This document shows positions 50,696 through 59,510 of a stretch of DNA of 64,000 bases, piece by piece (the stretch's first letter is position 1; every line of letters begins with the position of its first letter). This DNA comes from an uncultured Blautia sp. (lineage in GTDB: Bacteria > Bacillota > Clostridia > Lachnospirales > Lachnospiraceae): contig CALCDJ010000034.1 of assembly GCA_937900135.1 (NCBI GenBank), forward strand, positions 1-64,000. Direction: 5' to 3'. A program made the translations under genes and the position numbers. The notes under the pieces were generated by a model, which saw nothing but the letters and a program-made list of their open reading frames with translations, ran no database searches and was not told the DNA's origin.

Positions 50696-51556
50696 ATGAA
50701 GCTTGTAAAAGACAACATTATTCTGGATAAAAATTTCCCTTTTCAGATTTCCCAGGTGACATTGAATCATGAGAACAGCCATCCGGATACCTTTCACTGG
50801 CACAGTTATTTTGAGATTACCTGTGTGATTCGGGGGAGGGAAAATTATTTTGTAAATGGTCAGGAGTATACCATGGAAGAGGGGGATATTATTATTTTTA
50901 ATAATGTGGAACCCCATGGGTGGAAACTTCTGGAAGAGGAAATGCGGCTTCTGGTTATGATCTTTTCGCCGGAATTTGTGGCGGAAAAGCTAAGTATGTT
51001 TGACCTGGAATATTTAAAGCCGTTTGTGGAGCGGGGAAGTAATTTCAAAAACCGCATTGGCCGGGAAGAATCTTTAAGTCATGAGATCCGTAAGGCAATC
51101 CGGGAAATTTATGGGGAATGGAATATCCGGGCAATTGGTTATCCTTTGATGATCAAGGCCAATGTTCTTCGGATTCTGACCATTTTGATCCGTACCTGCC
51201 AGGATGAGAGCAAATCTGATGAAATGCTCAAAGAAAAGAAAAATGCCATGAACCGGCTGGAGGAAGCCTTCGCTTACATGGATGCCCACTTCTGTGAAAA
51301 AATGACTCTGGATGAGGTAGCAGCCTCTGTTTATATGAGTTCCAATTATTTTTCATCTTATTTCAGAAAGGTGACCAACATCAGCTTCAGCGAATATGTG
51401 ACCCGGCTTCGGATCAATCATGCCAGAGAGCTTCTTCGGGATACGGATAAAAGTGTTACGGAGATTGCTCTGGAATGTGGATTTCATAACATTTCCAACT
51501 TTTATCGTCTCTACAAAAAGCAGGTGGGAAAGCCTCCCCGGGATGAAAAAAAATAG
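50696..51556 (+). CDS. AraC-family regulator with N-terminal cupin domain
   Basis: 286 residues. The N-terminal cupin sensor (HWHSYFEITCVIRG, then EEGDIIIFNNVEPHGW) is typical of sugar-sensing AraC proteins. The C-terminal 100 residues have two helix-turn-helix motifs: LDEVAASVYMSSNYFSSYFR and VTEIALECGFHNISNFYRLY. AAAGGA precedes the ATG. The GH31 gene begins 98 bp downstream, so it probably controls that glycosidase in response to its sugar product (inference). Confidence 0.92.
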   Translation: MKLVKDNIILDKNFPFQISQVTLNHENSHPDTFHWHSYFEITCVIRGRENYFVNGQEYTMEEGDIIIFNNVEPHGWKLLEEEMRLLVMIFSPEFVAEKLSMFDLEYLKPFVERGSNFKNRIGREESLSHEIRKAIREIYGEWNIRAIGYPLMIKANVLRILTILIRTCQDESKSDEMLKEKKNAMNRLEEAFAYMDAHFCEKMTLDEVAASVYMSSNYFSSYFRKVTNISFSEYVTRLRINHARELLRDTDKSVTEIALECGFHNISNFYRLYKKQVGKPPRDEKK

Positions 51557-51654
51557 TGAAAATAGTATAAAAAGTGTCGAAGAAATGACATAGACAAGAG
51601 AAGCCTTCGGATGCTAGGATGAAGAAAATCGGCGAAAGCGAAGGAGCATATACC

Positions 51655-54024
51655 ATGAAAATAACAGATACTTATGTGGAAGTACAAATAAAGAATCTCA
51701 CCACTCGATTGATCCCTGTCACGGACACCATCATCCGTTGTATTTCTTCCAAGGATGCCATTCAGGCAGAGAGAGATTCCCTGATGATCGAGAAGAAATC
51801 CTACCCGGCTGTTTCTTTTGAAGCGGAGGAGAAGGAAGGCACAGTGACCATAAAGACGAAAAAGGTACAGGCACAGATCAGTAAAGAAACAGGAGAAATC
51901 ACCTGGATGCATCCCGATGGAAGTCTGTGGCTTCTGGAAAAAGGACGTGAGCTTACCAGAGAGGACGTGATCCACTATACAACAGGAGGAGAAGCGCCGG
52001 AGATCAAGCGGGTAAAGACCGTGGACGGAGAACGAAATTTCATCCAGAACCTGAAACCGGAAGTGGTAAGAAGCGCTTACCGGGGCAGGATCTTTTTCCA
52101 GTGGAAAGAGGAAGAAGCGATTCATGGACTGGGCCAGGCAGAAGAAGGAATTTATGATTACAGAGGTCATAATCAGTACCTTTATCAGCATAATATGCGG
52201 ATTCCCATGCCAGTATTGGTTTCCACAGAGGGATATGGAATTTTGGTGGATTGCTGTTCCCTGATGACATTCAATGATGAGGGAAGAGATTCCTATCTGT
52301 TTTTGGATACGGTAGACCAGATTGATTCCTATTTCCTGGGAGGCGGAACCATGGACGGCATTGTTTCTTTCCTGCGTTACCTCACCGGTAAGGCACAGAT
52401 GCTTCCCAAATGGGCGTATGGCTACGTGCAGTCCAAGGAGCAGTATTATACAGCCCGGGAACTGGTGGACATTGTGAAGCATTACCGGGAACTTAAGGTT
52501 CCACTGGATTGCGTGGTTCAGGACTGGAATACCTGGGAGCCTGGAAACTGGGGAGAAAAACTGGTGGATAAAAGCCGCTATGGAGATCTGAAGGAATGCA
52601 TGGAGGAAATCCATAAGATGCATGCCCATTCCATGGTTTCCGTATGGCCCAATATGAATGCCGGAGGCAAAAATCATCAGGAATTTTTTGAGGCAGGATA
52701 TTTGCTGAATGATTATTCTACATATAATGCCTTTGAAGAAAAAGCCAGAGAAATGTACTGGAAACAGGCAAAGGAAGAATTGTTCGATGGAGGTTTCGAT
52801 TCCTGGTGGTGTGATTCCACAGAGCCGTTTTCCGGACCGGACTGGGGCGGAGAAACGAAGAAGGAACCATGGGAACGCTATCAGCTTGTGGGCAGTGAAC
52901 ACAAGAAATATCTGGACCCGGCCAATGCCAATGCCTTTGCCCTGATGCATGCAAAGGGAATTTATGAAAACCAGAGAAAGGACTGTGAAGACAAACGTGT
53001 GCTGAACCTGACCCGTTCCGGCTATGCCTCTGGACAGAAATATGCAGCTATGCTCTGGTTCGGGGATACCTGCGCTTCCTGGGAAACTCTTCAGAATCAG
53101 ATTGTGGAAGGATTGAATATGGGGCTTAGTGGCTATCCCTACTGGACGTTGGATATCGGCGCCTTTTTTACCATTAAGGATGCATGGCAGAAGAGAGGCT
53201 GCGGCTGTCATACCAATCCCAATCCTCTGTGGTTCTGGCAGGGAAGATACAACGACGGTGTAAAGGACAAAGGATATTGTGAGCTGTACACCAGATGGAT
53301 GCAGATGGGAACCTTCCTGCCCATGTTCCGCTCCCACGGAACAGATACCCCAAGAGAGATCGGGAACTTCGGAGAAAAAGGCAGTATGTTTTATGATGCC
53401 ATTGAGAAGACCATCAAACTGCGCTATCATTTTATGCCCTATCTTTATTCTCTGGCAGGCGGGGTTCATTTTGAAGACGGCACAATCATGCGCAGCCTGT
53501 TGTTTGACTTTGCAGAGGATAAAGAAGCAAGAAAGATTCAGAATGAATTTATGTTTGGCCCGTCCATTCTGGTCTGCGCAGTAACAGAACCCATGTATTA
53601 TGAGGCAGATAATCAGATCCTTGAAAAAGAAAAAATCTGGAAGTGTTACCTTCCGGCAGGCTGTCAGTGGTACGATTACTGGACCAATACAAAATATGAG
53701 GGCGGTCAGTATGTGACCGTAGACGCGCCCATTGACCGGATTCCGCTGTTTGTAAAGGCAGGGGCCATTCTTCCTGTGACAGAGGGACTGCAGTATGCAG
53801 ATCAGAAACCGGAACAGCCCATGAAGGTTCTGGTATATCCCGGGGCAGATGGAAGATTTGTCTTATATGAGGATGAAGGAAACAATTATCATTTTGAACA
53901 GGGGGCTTATGCAACCACAGAGTTTCTGTGGAGGGATCAGACACAGGAACTGATCGTAAAAGACCGTCAGGGAAGTTATCCTGGCATGGAAGAACTTACA
54001 TTTGAGGTGGAAATCATCAGATAA
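51655..54024 (+). CDS. glycoside hydrolase family 31 (alpha-glucosidase/alpha-xylosidase type)
   Basis: 789 residues. N-terminal beta domain, a TIM barrel and a C-terminal beta region (DUF5110-like: VYPGADGRFVLYEDEGNNY). The catalytic nucleophile is Asp387 in DSWWCDSTEP, and the acid/base is Asp564 in FRSHGTDTPREI, matching GH31. No signal peptide, so the substrate is a cytoplasmic oligosaccharide. Whether it cleaves alpha-glucose, xylose or another residue cannot be told from sequence alone. GAAGGAG lies 8 nt before the ATG at 51655; an earlier ATG at 51619 is in the same frame but not supported. Followed by a strong terminator. Confidence 0.92.
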   Translation: MKITDTYVEVQIKNLTTRLIPVTDTIIRCISSKDAIQAERDSLMIEKKSYPAVSFEAEEKEGTVTIKTKKVQAQISKETGEITWMHPDGSLWLLEKGRELTREDVIHYTTGGEAPEIKRVKTVDGERNFIQNLKPEVVRSAYRGRIFFQWKEEEAIHGLGQAEEGIYDYRGHNQYLYQHNMRIPMPVLVSTEGYGILVDCCSLMTFNDEGRDSYLFLDTVDQIDSYFLGGGTMDGIVSFLRYLTGKAQMLPKWAYGYVQSKEQYYTARELVDIVKHYRELKVPLDCVVQDWNTWEPGNWGEKLVDKSRYGDLKECMEEIHKMHAHSMVSVWPNMNAGGKNHQEFFEAGYLLNDYSTYNAFEEKAREMYWKQAKEELFDGGFDSWWCDSTEPFSGPDWGGETKKEPWERYQLVGSEHKKYLDPANANAFALMHAKGIYENQRKDCEDKRVLNLTRSGYASGQKYAAMLWFGDTCASWETLQNQIVEGLNMGLSGYPYWTLDIGAFFTIKDAWQKRGCGCHTNPNPLWFWQGRYNDGVKDKGYCELYTRWMQMGTFLPMFRSHGTDTPREIGNFGEKGSMFYDAIEKTIKLRYHFMPYLYSLAGGVHFEDGTIMRSLLFDFAEDKEARKIQNEFMFGPSILVCAVTEPMYYEADNQILEKEKIWKCYLPAGCQWYDYWTNTKYEGGQYVTVDAPIDRIPLFVKAGAILPVTEGLQYADQKPEQPMKVLVYPGADGRFVLYEDEGNNYHFEQGAYATTEFLWRDQTQELIVKDRQGSYPGMEELTFEVEIIR

Positions 54025-54032
54025 GAATAAAG

Positions 54033-54088
54033 ATGTGGCAGAATTCCAAAGGAAAGAAATTCCAATGGAAGTTCTGCCACATTTTTTT
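54033..54088 (+). terminator. terminator of the GH31 gene
   Basis: ATGTGGCAGAA pairs with TTCTGCCACAT, with a second TTCCA/TGGAA pairing inside, then T7. Confidence 0.92.
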
Positions 54089-54105
54089 GGTGAAAAACAA
54101 AAGAC

Positions 54106-54861
54106 CTAGCCTTGATTTTCTTCTCTGTATTCAATGGGACTTGTGCCGGTCTGTTTTTTGAAGATCCGGCTGAAATATCCCTGATCGTGGTATCCCACCA
54201 TCTCTCCGATCTGGCGGATGGACAGTTCCGGTTCATGAAGGAGCATACGCTGGGCCTGTGTGAGACGAAGGGTAGTGAGATATTTGGTAGGCGTACAGTC
54301 ATACATCTGAGAAAAAATCTTGGTAAGATAACTGGAACTGTAATTTAAGTTGTTGGCGATCAGGTTCAGATTGATATCCTGAGCGTAATTTTCTACCAGA
54401 AACGCTTTTAGAAGATGGGCGATCTGCGTGGAAGTCATGCGGGTAGTGCCAAGATTAAAGACTTCCTCATAGCTTGCTTTGGTGATCTGAAATTCCTTTT
54501 TGATTTTCAAAAGAACGCGTTCCAGTTCCTCCGGGTCCACAGGTTTTAAGAGATAGTCTGATACCTGGAGGGCAATGGCGCTTCGGGCATATTCAAAATC
54601 AGAATAGCCGCTGGTAATGATAAATTTGGTCAGAGGGAATTGTTCCCGCACCTTGGTCAGCAGGGCGATGCCGTCCATTACCGGCATACGGATATCTGTG
54701 ATTACCACATCCGGGGTATATTGATCCACCAGATCGTATGCCTGAGAGCCGGTCTGCGCCTTTCCCACTACCTGGAAATCCTCATCTGTTTTTTCAATTT
54801 TGGAAATGAGATTGTTTAACAGCAATTCTTCATCTTCAGCAACAACAATGGTATATTTCAT
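54106..54861 (-). CDS. YesN-type response regulator (receiver + AraC helix-turn-helix)
   Basis: 251 residues. Receiver domain with phospho-acceptor Asp56 in VVITDIRMPVMDG and Lys in LLKPVD near residue 105. It lacks the long central linker often seen in this family. The C-terminal AraC-type DNA-binding domain is complete (NLIANNLNYSSSYLTKIFSQ; IRQIGEMVGYHDQGYFSRIF). The cognate histidine kinase lies 9 bp upstream on the same strand but is broken, so this regulator may be an orphan. Such pairs usually control sugar ABC transporters, and a fragment of one survives next to the kinase. Confidence 0.92.
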   Translation of the reverse strand: MKYTIVVAEDEELLLNNLISKIEKTDEDFQVVGKAQTGSQAYDLVDQYTPDVVITDIRMPVMDGIALLTKVREQFPLTKFIITSGYSDFEYARSAIALQVSDYLLKPVDPEELERVLLKIKKEFQITKASYEEVFNLGTTRMTSTQIAHLLKAFLVENYAQDINLNLIANNLNYSSSYLTKIFSQMYDCTPTKYLTTLRLTQAQRMLLHEPELSIRQIGEMVGYHDQGYFSRIFKKQTGTSPIEYREENQG

Positions 54862-54870
54862 AAGAAATCC

Positions 54871-56597
54871 TCACTCTGTTTCTTTTTTCTGGAAGCGGCC
54901 GATGGATACGATTCCATGCCCTTCTTCTGTATTTCCGCAGGAAAAAATAATATCGTTTTTGCAAAACAGTTTCCAGCGGAGATAGACGTTCAGGGTGCCC
55001 AGCCCGTTGATTTTCAGATCTGGCATTTCCGGATTCTGGTCTGCTTCCCGGATGCGTGTCTGGATGGTTTCCAGAGCTTCCCGGGTAAAACCATGCCCGT
55101 TGTCCAGCACATCAATCTGCCAGTGATCTTCAAAAAGATGTCCCCTTACCTGAATGAACCAGGGCGGTTCACAGTCAGAACCGTATTTAATGGCGTTTTC
55201 CACCAGAGGCTGGATGAGCAGCTTAGGCACTTTCTGGGAAAGAAGCTCTTCTGGAACGGTAATCTCATAATTCAGGCTGCTCTGGTAACGGACTTTCATA
55301 CAATACAGATATTTGCGTACATAATCCAGTTCTTCCTGGAGTGTTACGGTGGTACTGGAACTGTCTGTAATGTAACGCATAATATTGGAAAGATTGCGGC
55401 ACATTTTGATGACCACGTCCGTATCCCCATTTTCTGCAAGAACAATGATACTGGACAGGGAATTATAATAAAAATGCGGGTTGATCTGAGTCTGAAGCGC
55501 CATAGTACGGGATTTTACTTCCCGTTCCTGACTTTTTACTAGTGCTTCCATGGATACCTTCAGGCTGTCGCTCATATGCTGAAATGCCTGATAAAGTTCA
55601 TCCAGTTCATCCACCGATACGGGATAGGCGGTAGCCTGTTCTTGGCCAAGGGTGTCCAGTTCCAGACGCTGAATGATATGCTTTAAGTGTTTTACCGGAC
55701 GGATAACCGTGCGGGAAAGCTTTCTGGCGATCAGCGCAGAAAGGAAAAGGAAGATCAGCACTGCAATAAGAAGAATGCGAAGGAGCTGATAGACCGGTTT
55801 CAGGATCGCAGACTGAGGCTGGACCGTGAGATACGTATATCCGCTGTATTTGGAAGTTTTGATCGCTGCATATTCCAGAGAGTCATCCAGAGGACTGTGG
55901 AAGGATGATCCGGAGTCCAGTTGGGAAACGGCGTCAAAGTATTGGCTGATCTGTTTTTTTTTCGTCAGTCCGGTCGTAGGGATAAATAAGATTTCCACGG
56001 TGATCAAAAATGTAACTATGAGAAGAACTGTTTTTATTCTTTTTTTCAAAAGAGATCAGACTCTTAAAGACAGATTTGCACTGTTTGGCTGTTTCCACCA
56101 CCCCTACCGGACGTCCGTACTGATTGTTAAAGGACCGGTACAGGGAAATAAACCATTGTCCATAGCTGGCAGATTTTGTATAGATGCTGGTTTCGTAGGG
56201 CAGGGTAAGGATTTTACTGCCTTTAAGCCTGCGAGCTGCTTCAATGAGATCCTGCTGGTCAGGACTGGATTTTTTTATAAGAGTGGACATACCTGCCTGA
56301 AGTACGTTTCCGGAAAAATCATAGAGATTCATCTGGTCAGCTTTCAGCTCCGTACCGCTTAAGGTTACAAAAAGATCCGCCATTTCCTCCAGCATATCAC
56401 TGGAGATATTCAGTTCAAAGGACTGATCCAGTACCTGCTTGGAAATGCTGCTGTAGTTTAAGTTAATGGAAACGGTATCCAGAGATTTTAGGGAGGCTTC
56501 TACCTGATTATAGAAGCTGTTGTTGGAGGCCTCCATGGTCTGAATCTGACTGTCCAGAAGCTGTCTGGATACAAAAATATAGAAGAAATATGATCGG
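54871..56597 (-). pseudogene. YesM-type sensor histidine kinase, frameshifted and N-terminally truncated
   Basis: Two overlapping frames hold one protein. The upstream part (ending in frame at 55934) reads extracellular sensor segments such as YIFDHRGNLIYPYDRTDE; after a run of nine A (minus strand, 55962-55954) the sequence continues in the next frame with QISQYFDAVSQ. The second frame then holds a membrane helix (LLRILLIAVLIFLFLSALIA), HAMP, the His box QTQINPHFYYNSLSSI and the N/G boxes (ENAIKYGSD; DVLDNGHGFT). One A fewer would restore the frame. The first membrane helix is cut at about 56590: only its end (FFYIFVSRQ) remains and there is no start codon with a binding site. A sequencing error could explain the frameshift but not the missing N-terminus. 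Confidence 0.82.
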
Positions 56598-56646
56598 ACA
56601 GAAATACATTGTAGGAGGAATGACCTCCGGTGCGGTAAAAGAATAA
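56593..56646 (+). pseudogene. remnant: last codons of a sugar ABC transporter permease
   Basis: The frame IGQKYIVGGMTSGAVKE, then stop, matches the extreme C-terminus of MalG/LacG-type carbohydrate permeases (typically Q-K/R-Y/F-I/F-V-x-G-x-T-x-G-A-V-K). Nothing before it continues as a permease; it abuts the cut end of the histidine kinase. So a deletion joined the two. A 17-residue match is suggestive, not proof. Confidence 0.5.
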
Positions 56647-56653
56647 AAGAAAA

Positions 56654-56685
56654 AAAGGAGTCCCTGTGTGCAGCAGGGGCTCCTT
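56654..56685 (-). terminator. terminator of the iron alcohol dehydrogenase gene
   Basis: On the minus strand AAAGGAGCCCCTG pairs with CAGGGACTCCTTT (one mismatch), followed by TTTTCTTTTATTC. Confidence 0.85.
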
Positions 56686-56707
56686 TAATCTGCCCGGGGA
56701 AAGACGG

Positions 56708-57892
56708 TTATCGGGCCATCTGATAAATTTTCTCCATATCTTTGCGGTTTAACTGTTTGAACATACCAATGGTGCGGGTATCCTCAAAGCTGCATTTGAA
56801 AGCCAGCTTCTGGATTTCTTCATCTGTCAGGTCAAGGCCAAGCTCATGAAGACTGGTGGGCATCTGGATGGAACGGAAGAAATCCTCCATAGCTTCAATT
56901 CCGGCAAGGGCTGTGCGTTTAAAGTCTATGCCACAGGGAATGTCAAACACATTGGTGGCAAACTGGGCGAAGCGCTCCGGATTCTCCTGATAAACGTACC
57001 GGGCCCAGCTGCCCCAGAGCGCAGCCAGTCCTGCTCCGTGGGCCACATCATAAAGTCCTCCCAGTTCGTGCTCCAGCTGATGGCAGGCCCAGTCGCCTCC
57101 GGCAGTACCACAGCCGGTGAGCCCGTTGTGAGAAAGGCTGCCTGCCCACATAACTTCGGCGCGGGCATTATAATTTCCCGGTTCTTTCATAAGAATACGG
57201 GCATTGTAAATCACGGTCTGCATCAGTGACTCGCTGATACTGTCTGTGATTTCCATGGTTTCCACGTTGACAAAATATCGTTCCATGGTATGCATCAGGA
57301 TATCGACACAGCCGCTTTCCGTCTGGTACTGGGGAAGGGTGTAGGTGAGCCGTGGATTTAAAATGGCAAAGCGGGGACGGCACAGATCACTTCTTGTGCT
57401 GCTTCGCTTTAACCACCCTTCTTCATTGGTGATTACGCAGGAACCGCTCATTTCACTGCCAGAGGCAGCAATGGTGGGAATGGCGGCCAGAGGCAGACAT
57501 GCCTGTGGCGTTTCAGTTCTTAAGAAAAAATTCCAGACATCGGTCCAGGGATTAGCCACACCATAGCCGATGGCTTTGCAGGAATCGATGACACTTCCGC
57601 CGCCAACAGCCAGAAGAAAATCAACCCCTTCTTTTTTGCAAAGAGCAATGCCTTCCCGTACCTTGGAGAGACGGGGATTGGAAACCACTCCTCCTAAGGT
57701 GACATAATCAATACCGGCTTCTTCCAGACAATGTTTGATCTCATCCAGAAGCCCGGACTGTACGGCGCTGCTTCCTCCATAATGGAGAAGCACCTTCTTA
57801 CAATTCTGTTGGGAAAGAAGGGTACCGATCTGCAGATGGGTATCTTTGCCGAAGATAATTCTGGTGGGAGTATAATATTCAAAATTTCGCAT
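56708..57892 (-). CDS. iron-containing alcohol dehydrogenase (BDH/YqhD-like)
   Basis: 394 residues. NAD(P)-dependent reduction of aldehydes or oxidation of alcohols. N-terminal YTPTRIIFGKDTHLQIG and the nucleotide loop GGGSVIDSCKAIGYG are typical. Metal ligands are visible: the Asp and His of VDILMHTMERY, the His of ACHQLEHEL, and the His of DVAHGAGLA. It resembles the butanol dehydrogenase group. AGGAAGGA precedes the ATG. Own terminator; divergent from glyA. Substrate not predictable; a fermentative aldehyde reductase is likely. Confidence 0.93.
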   Translation of the reverse strand: MRNFEYYTPTRIIFGKDTHLQIGTLLSQQNCKKVLLHYGGSSAVQSGLLDEIKHCLEEAGIDYVTLGGVVSNPRLSKVREGIALCKKEGVDFLLAVGGGSVIDSCKAIGYGVANPWTDVWNFFLRTETPQACLPLAAIPTIAASGSEMSGSCVITNEEGWLKRSSTRSDLCRPRFAILNPRLTYTLPQYQTESGCVDILMHTMERYFVNVETMEITDSISESLMQTVIYNARILMKEPGNYNARAEVMWAGSLSHNGLTGCGTAGGDWACHQLEHELGGLYDVAHGAGLAALWGSWARYVYQENPERFAQFATNVFDIPCGIDFKRTALAGIEAMEDFFRSIQMPTSLHELGLDLTDEEIQKLAFKCSFEDTRTIGMFKQLNRKDMEKIYQMAR

Positions 57893-58027
57893 AACATTCG
57901 ATCCTTCCTGTATTCAAAAGTCCTAAAAATAACTCTACCTATATTAAAACAAATTTATACCTATTAGTCAAAAAGATATGAAAAAAAATACAAAATTCTT
58001 GTGTGGCGGACAAATGTCTTTTGGGGA

Positions 58028-58056
58028 TTGACACAAGAAGCGGGGTTCGCTATAAT
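58028..58056 (+). promoter_or_regulatory. perfect sigma-A promoter of glyA
   Basis: TTGACA (58028-58033), 17-bp spacer, TATAAT (58051-58056). The remaining leader is about 55 nt and too short for a known riboswitch. Confidence 0.9.
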
Positions 58057-58119
58057 TTTCTACTAAGATGGGCGATTCAAAAGAGCGTACCTGAATTATA
58101 CGGATAGGGAGGATGGATC

Positions 58120-59358
58120 ATGTATTCATTACAGGAAATTGAAAATGTTGATAAAGAAATCGCGGAACTGATCGAAGCGGAAGTGGAACGTCAGAATTCC
58201 CATATTGAGCTGATCGCTTCTGAAAACTGGGTAAGTAAGGCAGTGATGGCTTCCATGGGAAGTCCCCTTACGAATAAATATGCGGAAGGTTATCCGGGGA
58301 AACGATTTTATGGAGGCTGTGGATGCGTGGATGAGGTAGAGAAACTGGCAATCCAGCGTGCGAAGGAGCTGTTTGGATGCGAGTATGCCAATGTACAGCC
58401 CCATTCCGGTGCGCAGGCTAACATGGCAGTATTCTTTGCTATGCTGAAGCCAGGAGATACCGTTCTTGGAATGAATCTGAATCATGGGGGACATCTCACA
58501 CACGGCAGTCCAGCCAATTTATCCGGCGCTTATTTCCATGCAGTTTCCTATGGCGTGAATGAAAATGGCGTGATCGATTACGAAGAAGTAAGGCGAATTG
58601 CGAAGGAATGTCAGCCGAAGCTCATTGTTGCCGGGGCCAGTGCTTATGCAAGAACCATTGATTTTAAGAAATTCCGTGAGATCGCAGATGAAGTGGACGC
58701 TTACCTGATGGTGGATATGGCTCACATTGCCGGTCTGGTAGCCGGAGGGATGCATCCAAGTCCAATTCCTTATGCAGATGTGGTAACGACCACCACCCAT
58801 AAGACTCTTCGGGGACCAAGAGGCGGTCTGATTTTGAGCAGCGAAGAGAATGCGAAGAAATTTAATTTCAACAAGGCTGTTTTCCCGGGAATTCAGGGCG
58901 GCCCTCTGATGCATGTGATCGCAGCCAAGGCAGTCTGCTTCAAGGAAGCTCTGCAGCCTGAATTTAAGGAATATGCAAGAAAAGTAGTAGAAAATGCGCA
59001 GGCGCTCTGTGAAGGACTGAAGAAACGGGGCGTGGATCTTGTATCCGGAGGAACGGATAATCATCTGATGCTGGTGGATTTGAGAAAACTTGGCGTCACC
59101 GGAAAAGAAATGGAAAATCTTCTGGATGAAGTGAACATTACCTGTAATAAGAATGCCATTCCCAATGATCCTCAGTCTCCATTTGTCACAAGCGGCGTTC
59201 GTCTTGGTACTCCGGCAGTGACAAGCCGTGGAATGACCCCGGAGGATATGGATGTGATTGCAGAGGCCATTTCTCTGATGCTGAAAAGCCGTGAAAACAA
59301 GGATAAAGCCAAAGCATTGGTGAAGACCCTGACAGAGAAATATCCCCTCATTGGATAG
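58120..59358 (+). CDS. glyA: serine hydroxymethyltransferase
   Basis: 412 residues. Interconverts serine and glycine, loading methylene-tetrahydrofolate. Typical motifs: ELIASENWVSKAVMASMGS, KYAEGYPGKRFYGGC, and the PLP lysine Lys228 in VVTTTTHKTLRGPRGG. GGGAGG lies 7 nt before the ATG. Monocistronic, with its own perfect promoter and a terminator. It feeds the thyA, purine and methyl-transfer reactions encoded elsewhere in the window. Confidence 0.98.
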   Translation: MYSLQEIENVDKEIAELIEAEVERQNSHIELIASENWVSKAVMASMGSPLTNKYAEGYPGKRFYGGCGCVDEVEKLAIQRAKELFGCEYANVQPHSGAQANMAVFFAMLKPGDTVLGMNLNHGGHLTHGSPANLSGAYFHAVSYGVNENGVIDYEEVRRIAKECQPKLIVAGASAYARTIDFKKFREIADEVDAYLMVDMAHIAGLVAGGMHPSPIPYADVVTTTTHKTLRGPRGGLILSSEENAKKFNFNKAVFPGIQGGPLMHVIAAKAVCFKEALQPEFKEYARKVVENAQALCEGLKKRGVDLVSGGTDNHLMLVDLRKLGVTGKEMENLLDEVNITCNKNAIPNDPQSPFVTSGVRLGTPAVTSRGMTPEDMDVIAEAISLMLKSRENKDKAKALVKTLTEKYPLIG

Positions 59359-59371
59359 AACAGAACCATGG

Positions 59372-59399
59372 AAATACCCTGCTGATGCAGGGTATTTTT
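59372..59399 (+). terminator. terminator of glyA
   Basis: AATACCCTGC pairs with GCAGGGTATT around TGAT, followed by TTT. Confidence 0.9.
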
Positions 59400-59451
59400 G
59401 CGCGATTATGCTACATAATACTTAAAAAATTGTAACATTTTACCAAAATGC

Positions 59452-59480
59452 TTGTAGTAAGACAAGTTTTTAAGTATAAT
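59452..59480 (+). promoter_or_regulatory. sigma-A promoter of the pxp operon
   Basis: TTGTAG (59452-59457), 17-bp spacer, TATAAT (59475-59480), 30 bp before the transporter gene. Confidence 0.75.
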
Positions 59481-59510
59481 ATACGGAAAAGTAAGAAGGA
59501 GGATTTTTAC

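Noticed and set aside
51511..53469. 652-codon minus-strand frame opposite the GH31 gene
   Set aside because: Long by chance of codon use; the plus strand has clear GH31 catalytic motifs.
58057..58119. Possible riboswitch before glyA
   Set aside because: The leader is only about 60 nt and shows no conserved glycine, THF or SAM aptamer elements.
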